NCBI RefSeq assembly: GCF_038049925.1
Contig: NZ_CP145809.1
Location: 1 to 64,000 of the forward strand
From: Georgenia sp. M64
GTDB lineage: Bacteria; Actinomycetota; Actinomycetes; Actinomycetales; Actinomycetaceae
DNA: 64,000 nt
Direction of reading: 5' to 3'
Positions 45,306-59,799 of the stretch are shown here, piece after piece. The number at the start of each line of letters is the position of its first letter. Position 1 is the first letter of the stretch. The position numbers were made by a program, and so were the translations under genes. The notes beneath the pieces were generated by a model. It had not been told where the DNA came from. It ran no database searches and worked only from the letters and a program-made list of their open reading frames with translations.

Positions 45306-45342
45306 TTCAGCCGGACCACCGCGACCCGGTGGTCCGGCTGAA
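45306..45342 (+). terminator. Hairpin between nrdH and nrdI
   Basis: CAGCCGGACCACC and GGTGGTCCGGCTG are 13-base perfect complements around GCGACCC, extended by TT/AA. It begins 14 bases past the nrdH stop. No T-run follows. It may lower read-through or stabilise the nrdH message. Confidence 0.7.
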
Positions 45343-45798
45343 CACCAGGGCGACCGGCTGCCGGCCGGCGCCCGACGAACCGGCGCCCGTGGCGCCGTCC
45401 TCAGGGGGCGTGATGGGCATCCTCGTCTACTTCTCCTCAGCGACGAACAACACGCACCGCTTCGTGGAGAAGGTCGGCCTCCCGGCCGCCCGGATCCCCC
45501 TGCGGGCCGGGGACCCGCCGCTGCGGGTCGAGCAGGAGTACGTGCTCGTCGTCCCCACCTACGGTGGCGGCAACGGGCGCGGCGCCGTGCCCAAGCAGGT
45601 CATCAGGTTTCTCAACGACCCGCGCAACCGCTCGCTCATCCGTGGCGTCATCGCCGCGGGCAACACGAACTTCGGTGAGGCGTACTGCATCGCCGGCGAC
45701 ATCGTCGCCGCGAAGTGCCAGGTGCCCTACCTCTTCCGCTTCGAACTACTGGGAACGACTGAGGACGTCACGCGCGTCCGAGAGGGATTGGGGCAGTT

Positions 45799-49036
<3,238 letters not shown>

Positions 49037-49053
49037 CCCGACCCCGCACCGAT

Positions 49054-49086
49054 GCCGCCCTGCCGCCCATGAGGCCGCGGGGCGGC
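49054..49086 (+). terminator. Hairpin after nrdF
   Basis: GCCGCCC and GGGCGGC pair around a 19-base segment that itself contains short complementary stretches, just past the nrdF stop. Its strength is moderate; no T-run follows. Confidence 0.45.
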
Positions 49087-49158
49087 GTCGTCCTCGGGTC
49101 GGCCGGACGAGATCCGTGTCGCCGTGCCACCACCGGTCTCCGCTGATCGCACGGCAGG

Positions 49159-49692
49159 ATGTCCTCCGTGGCGGCGGTGTTGCTGGACGAGCTGATCGAT
49201 ACGGACTACGGGCAGCTCGACATCGGCTGGGGTGACGACTTCGGGTTCGACGGCGACGTCGACCGGTTCTTCGACGGACACGCCAACGGTCTTGTCGGCG
49301 CTGCCGACCCGTCGGGGGTGTACCTCAACCTTGCGAGGCGGTCGGGCGGCTCACCGCTGCGCATCGAGCTGCACGACCACGCCCCCGGTCCGGCCGGCGG
49401 GGACTGGCAGGACGTGGTCGAGGTGTCCGTCCGGGTACCCGACGGCGCCGTGCCGCGGTGGTCGTCGTGGGCCGGGGAGAGCGGTGGGTGCTTACCGATT
49501 CCCGCCGGCACCTACCGGCTTCGGGTGTGTGCCCGCGGGCGCGACGCCGGGCACGACGGCGAGTTCGCCCCAGGCCCCGTCGACCGCTACCTGCTGGAGC
49601 TCTGGCCGGCACCGCTGCAGGCCGACCGCGTCGTCAGGGTCGGCAGCGCCGACGCCGCACGCCGGCACCACGAGGTCGGCGGCCGTCGCTGA
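49159..49692 (+). CDS. Hypothetical protein
   Basis: I do not recognise this 177-residue protein. It reads VAAVLLDELIDTDYGQLDIGWGDDFGF early on, has IELHDHAPGPAGGDWQDVVEVSVRVP in the middle and YLLELWPAPLQ near the end. This beta-rich, acidic pattern resembles small immunity-type or single-domain proteins of actinobacteria, but no specific family is clear. ATG 49159 is the first start; GTG 49168 is an alternative. It lies between nrdF and a GH51 remnant. Confidence 0.6.
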   Translation: MSSVAAVLLDELIDTDYGQLDIGWGDDFGFDGDVDRFFDGHANGLVGAADPSGVYLNLARRSGGSPLRIELHDHAPGPAGGDWQDVVEVSVRVPDGAVPRWSSWAGESGGCLPIPAGTYRLRVCARGRDAGHDGEFAPGPVDRYLLELWPAPLQADRVVRVGSADAARRHHEVGGRR

Positions 49693-49877
49693 GCCGACGG
49701 GTGCGCGGCGGGTGACGACGAGTGCTCCGGAGCCGTCGAGCGCTGCGCCGTGCCGCGGCGGTGACGCGAGCGCCGCCCCGTCTGACAGGTGGGCACCGTT
49801 TCGCCCCGGCCGCCGATCTTCAATAGCGTGAGCGCGCACGCCTGACCAGGACCGTCTCGACGAGGAGCGCGCCACCC

Positions 49878-53242
<3,365 letters not shown>

Positions 53243-53334
53243 GCGGTGGCCTCGGCCGGTGGGCGCAGGTCGGCCACCGGCTGAGCCCCGGCCTGGGCCG
53301 AGCCCGACCCTGCCGAGCCGGCCCCAGCAAGCCC

Positions 53335-53796
53335 CTACGTGCCGGAGACCGGCCACACCACCCGGGTGCGCCAGGTGGCGGGGTCGGGGTCGGACTCCGG
53401 CCCCGACTCGTAGATCTCCCACATGTCGGCGGAGGCGGTGAGGCCCTTCTCCCCGAGCCAGGTCTCGATGGCCTCGTACGTCTCGTGGAGGGCGTCGTAG
53501 CTGCCGGTGTGCACCGCCTCGACGGCACGGCCGGCGGGGAGGGCGCCGCCGACGATCTCGCCGCCGGAGAACGCCTCCAGCACGGGGAAGCCCGCCTCGA
53601 CGTCCACGGTCTCGCCGACGGGGCCGCGGTAGCGGGCGTACGGAGCGCCGGCCGGCGCGACACCCGCCTCACGCAAGGCGTCGAACACCTCGTGGAAGGC
53701 GTCGTCGAAGAACGCCGGCAGCTCGGTGGTGCGCACCTGCCGGCGGATGCCTGCCGTGAGCTGCTCCGGCTCCTCGATGATCCTGAACTCCGTCAC
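53335..53796 (-). CDS. GyrI-like effector-binding domain protein
   Basis: This 153-residue protein is a stand-alone GyrI-like (SOUL/AraC effector-binding) domain, with RRQVRTTELPAFFDDAFHEVFDALREAGV, YARYRGPVGETVDVEAGFPVL and a Trp/Glu-containing end WEIYESGPESDP. Such domains bind small ligands in regulators or act alone. GTG 53796 follows GGGAGGTC. It lies after the GH2 gene on the opposite strand. Confidence 0.85.
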   Translation of the reverse strand: MTEFRIIEEPEQLTAGIRRQVRTTELPAFFDDAFHEVFDALREAGVAPAGAPYARYRGPVGETVDVEAGFPVLEAFSGGEIVGGALPAGRAVEAVHTGSYDALHETYEAIETWLGEKGLTASADMWEIYESGPESDPDPATWRTRVVWPVSGT

Positions 53797-53896
53797 GACC
53801 GACCTCCCTCACCAGGCGGGGCCCGGCGCGGACGCCGCCAGCACGATCGAACACCCACCGCGAGGCCCACGTCCAGGGACCCGCGTCCAGGGACCG

Positions 53897-54652
53897 TCAG
53901 CGCGGCGCCATGCGCAGCGCGCCGTCCATGCGGACGGTCTCGCCGTTGACGTAGTCGTGCTCGATGAGCGCCAGGGCGAGCTGGGCGAACTCCTCGGGCC
54001 GAGCCAGGCGCGGAGGGAACGGCACCCCGGCCGCCAGGCGTGCGCGGTACTCCTCGTCGATCGTGGCCATCATCGGTGTCTCGACGATCCCGGGCGCGAT
54101 GGTGTTGACCCGGATCCCGTACTGGGCGAGGTCGCGCGCGGCCGGCAGCGTCAGGCCGACGACCCCACCCTTGGAGGACGCGTACGCGGCCTGCCCCACC
54201 TGACCCTCGTACGCGGCGACCGAGGCGGTGTTGATCACCACGCCGCGCTGACCACCGTCGTCGGGCTCGGTCGCGGCGATGTGCTCGGCGGCCAGCGCGA
54301 GGACCGTGAAGGTGCCCACGAGGTTGATGGCCACGACCTTTGCGTACAGACCTATGTCGTGCACTCCGCGGCGGCCCAGGATCCGCGCGGAGGGGGCGAT
54401 GCCCGCGCAGCTCACCACGACCCGTAGCGGGACGTCGCCGCTCGCTGCCTCGGCGACCGCGGCTCGCACCTGTGCCTCGTCGGTGACGTCGGCGGCGAGG
54501 TAGGTGATGCCGGGGTGCGTGGCGCCCTCCAGGGCGGCCGGCAGGTCCAGCGCATACACCGACGCACCGTGCTCGCTCAGCATCCGTGCCGTCGCGGCGC
54601 CCATCCCTGACGCCCCGCCCGTGACGACGGCTGCGACACCCTCCACCCGCAT
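53897..54652 (-). CDS. Short-chain dehydrogenase (3-hydroxyacyl-CoA dehydrogenase type)
   Basis: This 251-residue SDR has the TGGASGMGAATARML cofactor motif near residues 12-26, NTASVAAYEGQVGQAAYASSKGG with catalytic Ser, Tyr and Lys in the YxxxK arrangement, and RVNTIAPGIVETPMM typical of type-II 3-hydroxyacyl-CoA dehydrogenases. ATG 54652 follows AGAGGA; an upstream ATG at 54673 adds seven residues. The IS element lies just upstream. Confidence 0.88.
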   Translation of the reverse strand: MRVEGVAAVVTGGASGMGAATARMLSEHGASVYALDLPAALEGATHPGITYLAADVTDEAQVRAAVAEAASGDVPLRVVVSCAGIAPSARILGRRGVHDIGLYAKVVAINLVGTFTVLALAAEHIAATEPDDGGQRGVVINTASVAAYEGQVGQAAYASSKGGVVGLTLPAARDLAQYGIRVNTIAPGIVETPMMATIDEEYRARLAAGVPFPPRLARPEEFAQLALALIEHDYVNGETVRMDGALRMAPR

Positions 54653-54734
54653 CGGCGGTCCTCTCCCGAACATCCGGCCCCGTCGCCGGCACCATCAGCC
54701 TACGGGCGGCGCGGTCAGGCTGGAGTTCACTCAG

Positions 54735-56399
54735 CCTCGATCCACCGATGGTCCGCGGCTCGCTCGTTGATGCGGTCGGGACGGCGGTGGTGGTTCTCGG
54801 GCGTGGGATGGTCGCCGGTTTGCCCGGCTTTTCCACTGGTGGTCCTCGGTCGTGGGGGCGCTGGGTCGGGGTTCAGGTGACCCGGGCGCTGCGCGGGAGG
54901 ACGGCGTCGTGGAGCGTTGTCCAGGCGCTCTGCCAGGGCCAGGCGGTGGGCAGGTGCAGCCGTAGCCGCCGGGCGGAGGTCGCGATCCGGGCGGGGACGT
55001 TGATCAGCTTGCGGCGGATCGTCTCGGTCGTTGCCCGGACCAGCGACGGTGCCCTGGTCACCGTGGCGGCGGCGCGGGTGAGGTTGAAGGCCATGACGGC
55101 ACAGACGAGCCAGGCGGCGTTGGCGGCGAAGACACCGGAGGGCAGGTGTGCCAGGGCGGAGGCCTTGAGGTCGGCGTGGACGTTCTCGATGATCGCGTGG
55201 GCCCGGTGGGTCTGGTCAGCGGCGACCGCGCCGAGCGCCTCGGGTGCCGTGGTGGTGAAGAAGGCGTGGAAGCGCCAGGTCTCGAACAGCGTCTCCTGGC
55301 CCTGACCCTGCTTGGGGTTCAGGTCGGGGATGCGCCGGACCACGAGCCGGCCGGGGACCTGCTCGGCCTTCTTCTTCGAGGAGAACGCGGTGAACGGGAC
55401 CTCAGCGACCTCGGCGCGTGAGTTCCATACCCCGGTGGTCTCGTCGTAGATGGCATCGGTGTACCGGATCGCGGTCCACGCATCGGCGTCGATCGTGGCG
55501 ATGGCGCGTTTGACGGCCGGGTCCATCCGCGCGGTGATCGAGACCTGCGCGCCGGCCTTGAGCGCCGCGGTGACCAGAGTGTGGGAGTAGAACGCCGAGT
55601 CGGCCCGCACCAGCACACCACGGCCGGCCAGCCGGCTGCGGCGGATCAGCGCGAGCGTGTCGGCGGCGAGCCGGGCTGCCCCGCGCGGGGAACCCACCGA
55701 CCCTTTGCGGAGCCGCTGGGCGGCGATCACCGGTGCGACCTGATCGGTGGAGATGGTGGCGAGCAGGGCGTTGAGCCCTCGCACGCCGGAGTATCCGAAC
55801 GCGGCCCCCTGCTTGGCGTAGCCGTGGACCTCGACGATGGTGTCGTCGATGTCGACCATCACCGTCCCCGCGTCTGCCGCGCCGCCGAGCAGGGTGGTGT
55901 GCTCGGCCAGGGCGAGGAGGAACCGTGAGGCGACCGCGTCGGCCTGGCGGACGTGGCCGAAGGTGAACGAGCGCAGGAACGAGCCCAGCGTCGAGGGGGC
56001 GTAGGCGCCGGTGAAGACCTTGCCCATGCCGCCGTGGCGCAGCAGGGCCATGTCCTCGATGCTGTCCGCCCCGGCGGCCATGCCCGCGACCAGCGAGGAC
56101 AGCTTCAGGCCGGCGTTGGCGCCCTTGTCCGTCGGCACGCTCAACCGCTCATCTGCCAGCTCCCGCAGTCCCGCCCGACGGGCCAGGGCCATCAGCGGGA
56201 CCAGGCCGGCGGCCGACACGAGGTTGGGCTCATCGAACGTCGCGGACACGACCGGACGGGTGTGAGAAAGTTGCATCTACGAGATGCCCTTCTTGAACTG
56301 GCGATACGGACCTTCGACAAGTCGTATCTTCCCAGCTCAGAGGGGCATTCTCGCGTTCCCGCGCCTACCCGCAACAGTCAGCCCATCGGTGGATCGAGG
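54735..56399. mobile_element. IS1380-family insertion sequence with target duplication
   Basis: The 1665-bp element has perfect 17-bp terminal inverted repeats CCTCGATCCACCGATGG (54735-54751) and its complement (56383-56399). The 5-bp CTCAG is repeated at both flanks (54730-54734 and 56400-56404), consistent with a target duplication. One transposase gene fills the interior. Intact ends and a complete gene suggest a fairly recent insertion. Confidence 0.9.
54873..56276 (-). CDS. IS1380-family transposase
   Basis: This 467-residue protein is a DDE transposase of the IS1380/IS1676 type, with SAAGLVPLMALARRAGLREL at the start, the DDE-core segments MVDIDDTIVEVHGYAKQG and VLVRADSAFYSH, and the late Glu segment HAIIENVHADLKAS. 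It is full length with no visible frameshift. It lies inside matching inverted repeats and a target duplication. Confidence 0.93.
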   Translation of the reverse strand: MQLSHTRPVVSATFDEPNLVSAAGLVPLMALARRAGLRELADERLSVPTDKGANAGLKLSSLVAGMAAGADSIEDMALLRHGGMGKVFTGAYAPSTLGSFLRSFTFGHVRQADAVASRFLLALAEHTTLLGGAADAGTVMVDIDDTIVEVHGYAKQGAAFGYSGVRGLNALLATISTDQVAPVIAAQRLRKGSVGSPRGAARLAADTLALIRRSRLAGRGVLVRADSAFYSHTLVTAALKAGAQVSITARMDPAVKRAIATIDADAWTAIRYTDAIYDETTGVWNSRAEVAEVPFTAFSSKKKAEQVPGRLVVRRIPDLNPKQGQGQETLFETWRFHAFFTTTAPEALGAVAADQTHRAHAIIENVHADLKASALAHLPSGVFAANAAWLVCAVMAFNLTRAAATVTRAPSLVRATTETIRRKLINVPARIATSARRLRLHLPTAWPWQSAWTTLHDAVLPRSARVT

Positions 56400-56519
56400 C
56401 TCAGCGCGCACCCACAGACGTCGGCTCACGCCATGGACCGACCGGGTCTTGACGCACCTCGCTGCCGGAGCGCGGCAGTGCCCGGGCGGCCCGCCGGGCG
56501 CCGTCGCATCCGTCCGGCT

Positions 56520-57416
56520 CTACCCCGGCACGCGGCAGCGCCAGGCCCCCGGGACCACGCGCCACGTGCGCGAGGTGTGCGGCCCGGTCACCTCGCCGTC
56601 GGCGTTCGTACGGAAGGCGTCCTCCGGCCCCACCGCCTCGACCCGCACCTCGGTGCCCCGTGCCAGGACGACGTCCTCACGGCCGAGGTGCTCCCCGTGG
56701 CGCAGGTCGCGGGCGTAGCCGGCCCGTGCCAGCGGGCCCGTGGCGGTGGCGACGACGACGTCGGCGAGCCCGTCGTCGGGCTCGGCGTCGGGGGCCACCT
56801 CGGTGCCCCCGCCGATGGAGGACCCGAGCCCGACGGTGACCATGAGCACGTCGCCCTCGTGCAGGACCGTGCCGTCCACGGTGATCCGCAGGCGCCATCC
56901 GGTGACGCCGGTGCCGGCGCGCAGGGCGCCGAGGGGGTAGGCGGCCGGCCCGAGAACCTTCTTGAGCCCCTCGGCCTTGGCGGCCGCCTCGGCGCCGACG
57001 CCGGCGTGCACGGCGTTGACGACCACCGCACCGTCGTCGTCGACGAGGAGGTCCAAGGACCGCGTCCGGCCGGTGAGGGCCACCCGTGCGGCCGCCTCTG
57101 CGTCAAGCGGGAGGCCGAGCCCCCGGGCGAGGTCGTTGCCGGTGCCGAGCGGCACGACGGCGAACGGTCCGACGTCCGCGGTCGTCCCCAGCCGGGCGAG
57201 GGTGTCCAGGCAGGCGTGGATCGAACCGTCGCCGCCCATGATGACCACGTCGCGGCCCTCGGCGCCGGCGAGGGCTCGGCGCAGCTCCGCGGGGTCGTCG
57301 GGGGTGACGACCTCGACCTCCCCGCCCTCGCGCAGGACCGCGAGGGCGGCGGTCACCGCCTCGTCGTCGGCGGAGCCGGCGGCGGCGTTGGCCAGGACCA
57401 GACGTGGGTGCGGCAT
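56520..57416 (-). CDS. Diacylglycerol/lipid kinase family protein
   Basis: This 298-residue protein has the DAGK catalytic signature MGGDGSIHACLDTLAR near residues 60-75 and PLGTGNDLARGLGLPL near 90, then VNAVHAGVGAEAA. This family phosphorylates diacylglycerol or other lipids in recycling or signalling. The C-terminal beta-sandwich (YARDLRHGEHLGREDVVLA) is complete. The LLM oxidoreductase gene lies directly upstream on the same strand. Confidence 0.9.
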   Translation of the reverse strand: MPHPRLVLANAAAGSADDEAVTAALAVLREGGEVEVVTPDDPAELRRALAGAEGRDVVIMGGDGSIHACLDTLARLGTTADVGPFAVVPLGTGNDLARGLGLPLDAEAAARVALTGRTRSLDLLVDDDGAVVVNAVHAGVGAEAAAKAEGLKKVLGPAAYPLGALRAGTGVTGWRLRITVDGTVLHEGDVLMVTVGLGSSIGGGTEVAPDAEPDDGLADVVVATATGPLARAGYARDLRHGEHLGREDVVLARGTEVRVEAVGPEDAFRTNADGEVTGPHTSRTWRVVPGAWRCRVPG

Positions 57417-57440
57417 GGGGTGAACGGTAGACGCCGGCCC

Positions 57441-58487
57441 TCAGCCCCGCAGGGCCGCGACGACCGGTCCGAGCGCCCGCGCGTCGGTCTGGATGACGAG
57501 CGTCGTGACGACCGAGCGCTCCCAGGCACCGAGCTGCTCCCGCAGCTGGGCGGGGCTGCCCGCGAGGGCGACGTCGAGCACGAGCTCGGTGGGCACCGCT
57601 GCCGCGGCACCGGCCCGGTCGCCCGCGGCCCAGCGCCGGCTCACCTCTGCGCACGCGGCCTCGTGCCCCAGCCGCTCGAGGGCGGCGCGGTGGAAGTTCG
57701 CGGTCGAGGAGCCCATCCCGCCGATGTACAGCGCGAACATCGGGCGCAGCGTGTCCGCGGCCGCCTCGACGTCGCTCCCCAGCGCCACCGGCGCACCCGC
57801 GCAGACCTCGAACGCCGCCGGCGGCGCGAGGTCGGCGGAGCGACGCTCGAACCCCTCCGCGAGGAGCGCCGCGGCCGCGTCGGAGGTGCGCGGCGAGAAG
57901 AAGGTGGGCAACCAGCCGTCCGCGATCTCCGCCGCCAGCGCGGTGTTGCGCGGCCCCTGGGCGGCGAGGTGGACCGGCAGGTCGGGGCGCAGCGGGTGCA
58001 CGGTGGGGCGCAGCGCCTTGCCCTGGCCGCCGGGGTAGGGCAGCCGGTAGTGGCGGCCGTCGAGGTGGACGGGCGCGTCCCGGCGCAGCACCTGCCGGAC
58101 GACGTCGACGTACTCCCGCGTGCGCTCGAGCGGACGCGGGTAGGGCTGGCCGTACCAGCCCTCGACCACCTGCGGGCCGGAGGCGCCCAGCCCGAGGACG
58201 AACCGCCCGCCCGAGAGGTGGTCGAGGGTGAGGGCCGCCATCGCCGTCGCCGTGGGTGTGCGCGCCGCCATCTGCGCCACAGCGGTGCCCAGACGGACGC
58301 GCCGGGTGCTCGCCCCCCACCAGGCGAGGGGGGTGAGCGCGTCGGAGCCGTACGCCTCCGCCGTCCAGACCGAGTCGAGCCCGAGCTCGTCGGCGAGGCG
58401 GACCGCCTCGGCGGCGCCGGGCGGGGGACCGGCGGACCAGTACCCCACGGAGTAGCCCAGCCTCAGGGGTGCGGCGCCGTCGTCCAT
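57441..58487 (-). CDS. LLM class F420-dependent oxidoreductase (I)
   Basis: This 348-residue protein resembles bacterial luciferase-like F420-dependent enzymes: RLADELGLDSVWTAEAY, LGTAVAQMAARTPTATAMAALTLDHLSGGRFVLGLGASG and the WLPTFFSP segment. The substrate is unknown. ATG 58487 gives MDDGAAPLRLGYSVGYW, the start that matches the family; an ATG at 58499 is four codons upstream. Cofactor choice (F420 or FMN) is inferred from the class. Confidence 0.88.
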   Translation of the reverse strand: MDDGAAPLRLGYSVGYWSAGPPPGAAEAVRLADELGLDSVWTAEAYGSDALTPLAWWGASTRRVRLGTAVAQMAARTPTATAMAALTLDHLSGGRFVLGLGASGPQVVEGWYGQPYPRPLERTREYVDVVRQVLRRDAPVHLDGRHYRLPYPGGQGKALRPTVHPLRPDLPVHLAAQGPRNTALAAEIADGWLPTFFSPRTSDAAAALLAEGFERRSADLAPPAAFEVCAGAPVALGSDVEAAADTLRPMFALYIGGMGSSTANFHRAALERLGHEAACAEVSRRWAAGDRAGAAAAVPTELVLDVALAGSPAQLREQLGAWERSVVTTLVIQTDARALGPVVAALRG

Positions 58488-58591
58488 GACCGTGATCATG
58501 CCGCACGGCGGCGACCGGGTGAGGATGGGGGAGGACGGCGCCTCCGACGACGGCGCGACGGTGCCGGTGACGGCGGAGCTGGAGGTCACGG

Positions 58592-59293
58592 ATGGGTGCG
58601 CACTGGCGCTTCCGGGGGCACATCGCCGGGCTCGGCACGGCCGAGGGCACCCGCCTGGTCGTGGGCCACTGGCCGACCTCGCCGTTCGGTCCGTTCTCCG
58701 ACGTCATGGTCGAGCGGCCGGACGGGCTGCGCATCCTCCTCGCCCCGGACCAGCGGGTCACGGACTTCGTCGCGGCCACCTACCGGTTCGACGAGGTCCG
58801 CCTCGTGCCGGTGCGGGTGCGCCGCTCCGCCGCCGGCTGGCGGGTCGAGGCCGGGCCGCTCGAGCTGGAGATCGGGTCGGGACCGCGTGCGCCGCTGGGC
58901 CGCCTCCTGCGCATGGTCCCCGGGCCCGTCGCGGAGTCGCTGACGTGGGCCCGGCTCGTCGCTCCGGTGGCGGCGCTGGTCCTGCCCGGGGTCCGGACCA
59001 CGGGCTCGGCGGGCGGCGGCCGGGTCGAGTGGTACGGCGCCCGCGACGTGCACCGGATCACCGGCGCCCGGGCGCGCTGGGACGGCCGCGACCTCGGCGG
59101 CCTGCGCCCGGTCGAGCCGCCCACGCGCTTCGGGTTCTCCTCCACCCCGGCCACGCCGTCCGTGGTCACGGTGACGACGACGGTGCAGCTGCCTCCGGCC
59201 AGTGCCGGACCTCGCGCACGGGCCCCGCACCGGTCGGCGCGGCCAGCGCGGCCGCGTAGCCCGGCAGCGGCGGGGGCAGATCCCGGACGATGA
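58592..59293 (+). CDS. Conserved hypothetical actinobacterial protein
   Basis: This 233-residue protein starts MGAHWRFRGHIAGLGTAEGTR, with GRxWPTSPFGPFSDVMVERPDGLRILLAP; it resembles a family of actinobacterial proteins of unknown role. The core appears to end near VVTVTTTV (about residue 195). The last 38 residues, SAGPRARAPHRSARPARP and on, look like run-on and overlap the convergent PPTase gene by 128 bases, so a lost stop or a sequence error near 59190 is likely. Confidence 0.7.
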   Translation: MGAHWRFRGHIAGLGTAEGTRLVVGHWPTSPFGPFSDVMVERPDGLRILLAPDQRVTDFVAATYRFDEVRLVPVRVRRSAAGWRVEAGPLELEIGSGPRAPLGRLLRMVPGPVAESLTWARLVAPVAALVLPGVRTTGSAGGGRVEWYGARDVHRITGARARWDGRDLGGLRPVEPPTRFGFSSTPATPSVVTVTTTVQLPPASAGPRARAPHRSARPARPRSPAAAGADPGR

Positions 59294-59735
59294 GGTGCGG
59301 TCGGTCCCGCGCGTCCGCCCCGCCGGCTGCTTTCACCATCGCCTCGCGTCGTACCCACTCCAGGGCGTCCCCGGGCACGTCCGTCACGCGCTGCACGTCC
59401 ACGCCGACCGGCCCCGGCCGGCTCAGGGCGACCATCACGACGACGCCCGAGTGGGAGACCGACACGTGCGGTGGGGTTCCGCCCGCGGCGACCACTCGCG
59501 GCGGGCCGTGCGGGCCGCCGCACTCGGGGCAGGTCCGGTCGACGACGAGGTCGCCGGGGGGCACCCCGACGTGGGCCGCGACCGCCACGCGCAGGAGCGC
59601 GGCGCCGAGCATGGAGCGGCCGCGGTCCGCCGCGCGGTCGAGGGACTCCACGCGTGCGCGCTCGGTCTCGTCGAGGATCTCCAGCAGGCCGCGGTCCGCC
59701 GCGACCAGCGTCGACCACCACACCTCGACGGACAT
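59166..59735 (-). CDS. 4'-phosphopantetheinyl transferase
   Basis: Such enzymes attach phosphopantetheine to carrier domains. The 189-residue protein has SHSGVVVMVALSR, the Mg-binding GVDVQR (usual form GVDVE) and WVRREAMVKAAGG for the WxxKEAxxKxxG motif. The Gln in place of the usual Glu in GVDVE needs checking. It lies divergent from the A-T-acyltransferase gene, its likely partner; it starts with MSVEVWWSTLV at ATG 59735. A TTG at 59744 is an alternative. Confidence 0.82.
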   Translation of the reverse strand: MSVEVWWSTLVAADRGLLEILDETERARVESLDRAADRGRSMLGAALLRVAVAAHVGVPPGDLVVDRTCPECGGPHGPPRVVAAGGTPPHVSVSHSGVVVMVALSRPGPVGVDVQRVTDVPGDALEWVRREAMVKAAGGADARDRPHLIVRDLPPPLPGYAAALAAPTGAGPVREVRHWPEAAAPSSSP

Positions 59736-59770
59736 CGGGATCAATTACCTCTCATCGACGTTTCGTAATT

Positions 59771-59790
59771 GGGTGAGGGTACCCTTACCC
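59771..59790. promoter_or_regulatory. Palindrome in the PPTase/A-T-acyltransferase intergenic region
   Basis: GGGTGAGGGT and ACCCTTACCC form a 20-bp palindrome with one mismatch pair, between the divergent starts. It resembles metal-regulator (DtxR/IdeR-type) iron boxes but does not match the TTAGGTTAG consensus closely. A second inverted pair, CAATTAC (59742) and GTAATTG (59765), flanks it. Confidence 0.45.
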
Positions 59791-59799
59791 TTGCTGGCC

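Noticed and set aside
59771..59790. A true IdeR/DtxR iron box at the PPTase/A-T-acyltransferase divergence
   Set aside because: The palindrome lacks the TTAGGTTAG core, so I list it only as an unidentified operator.
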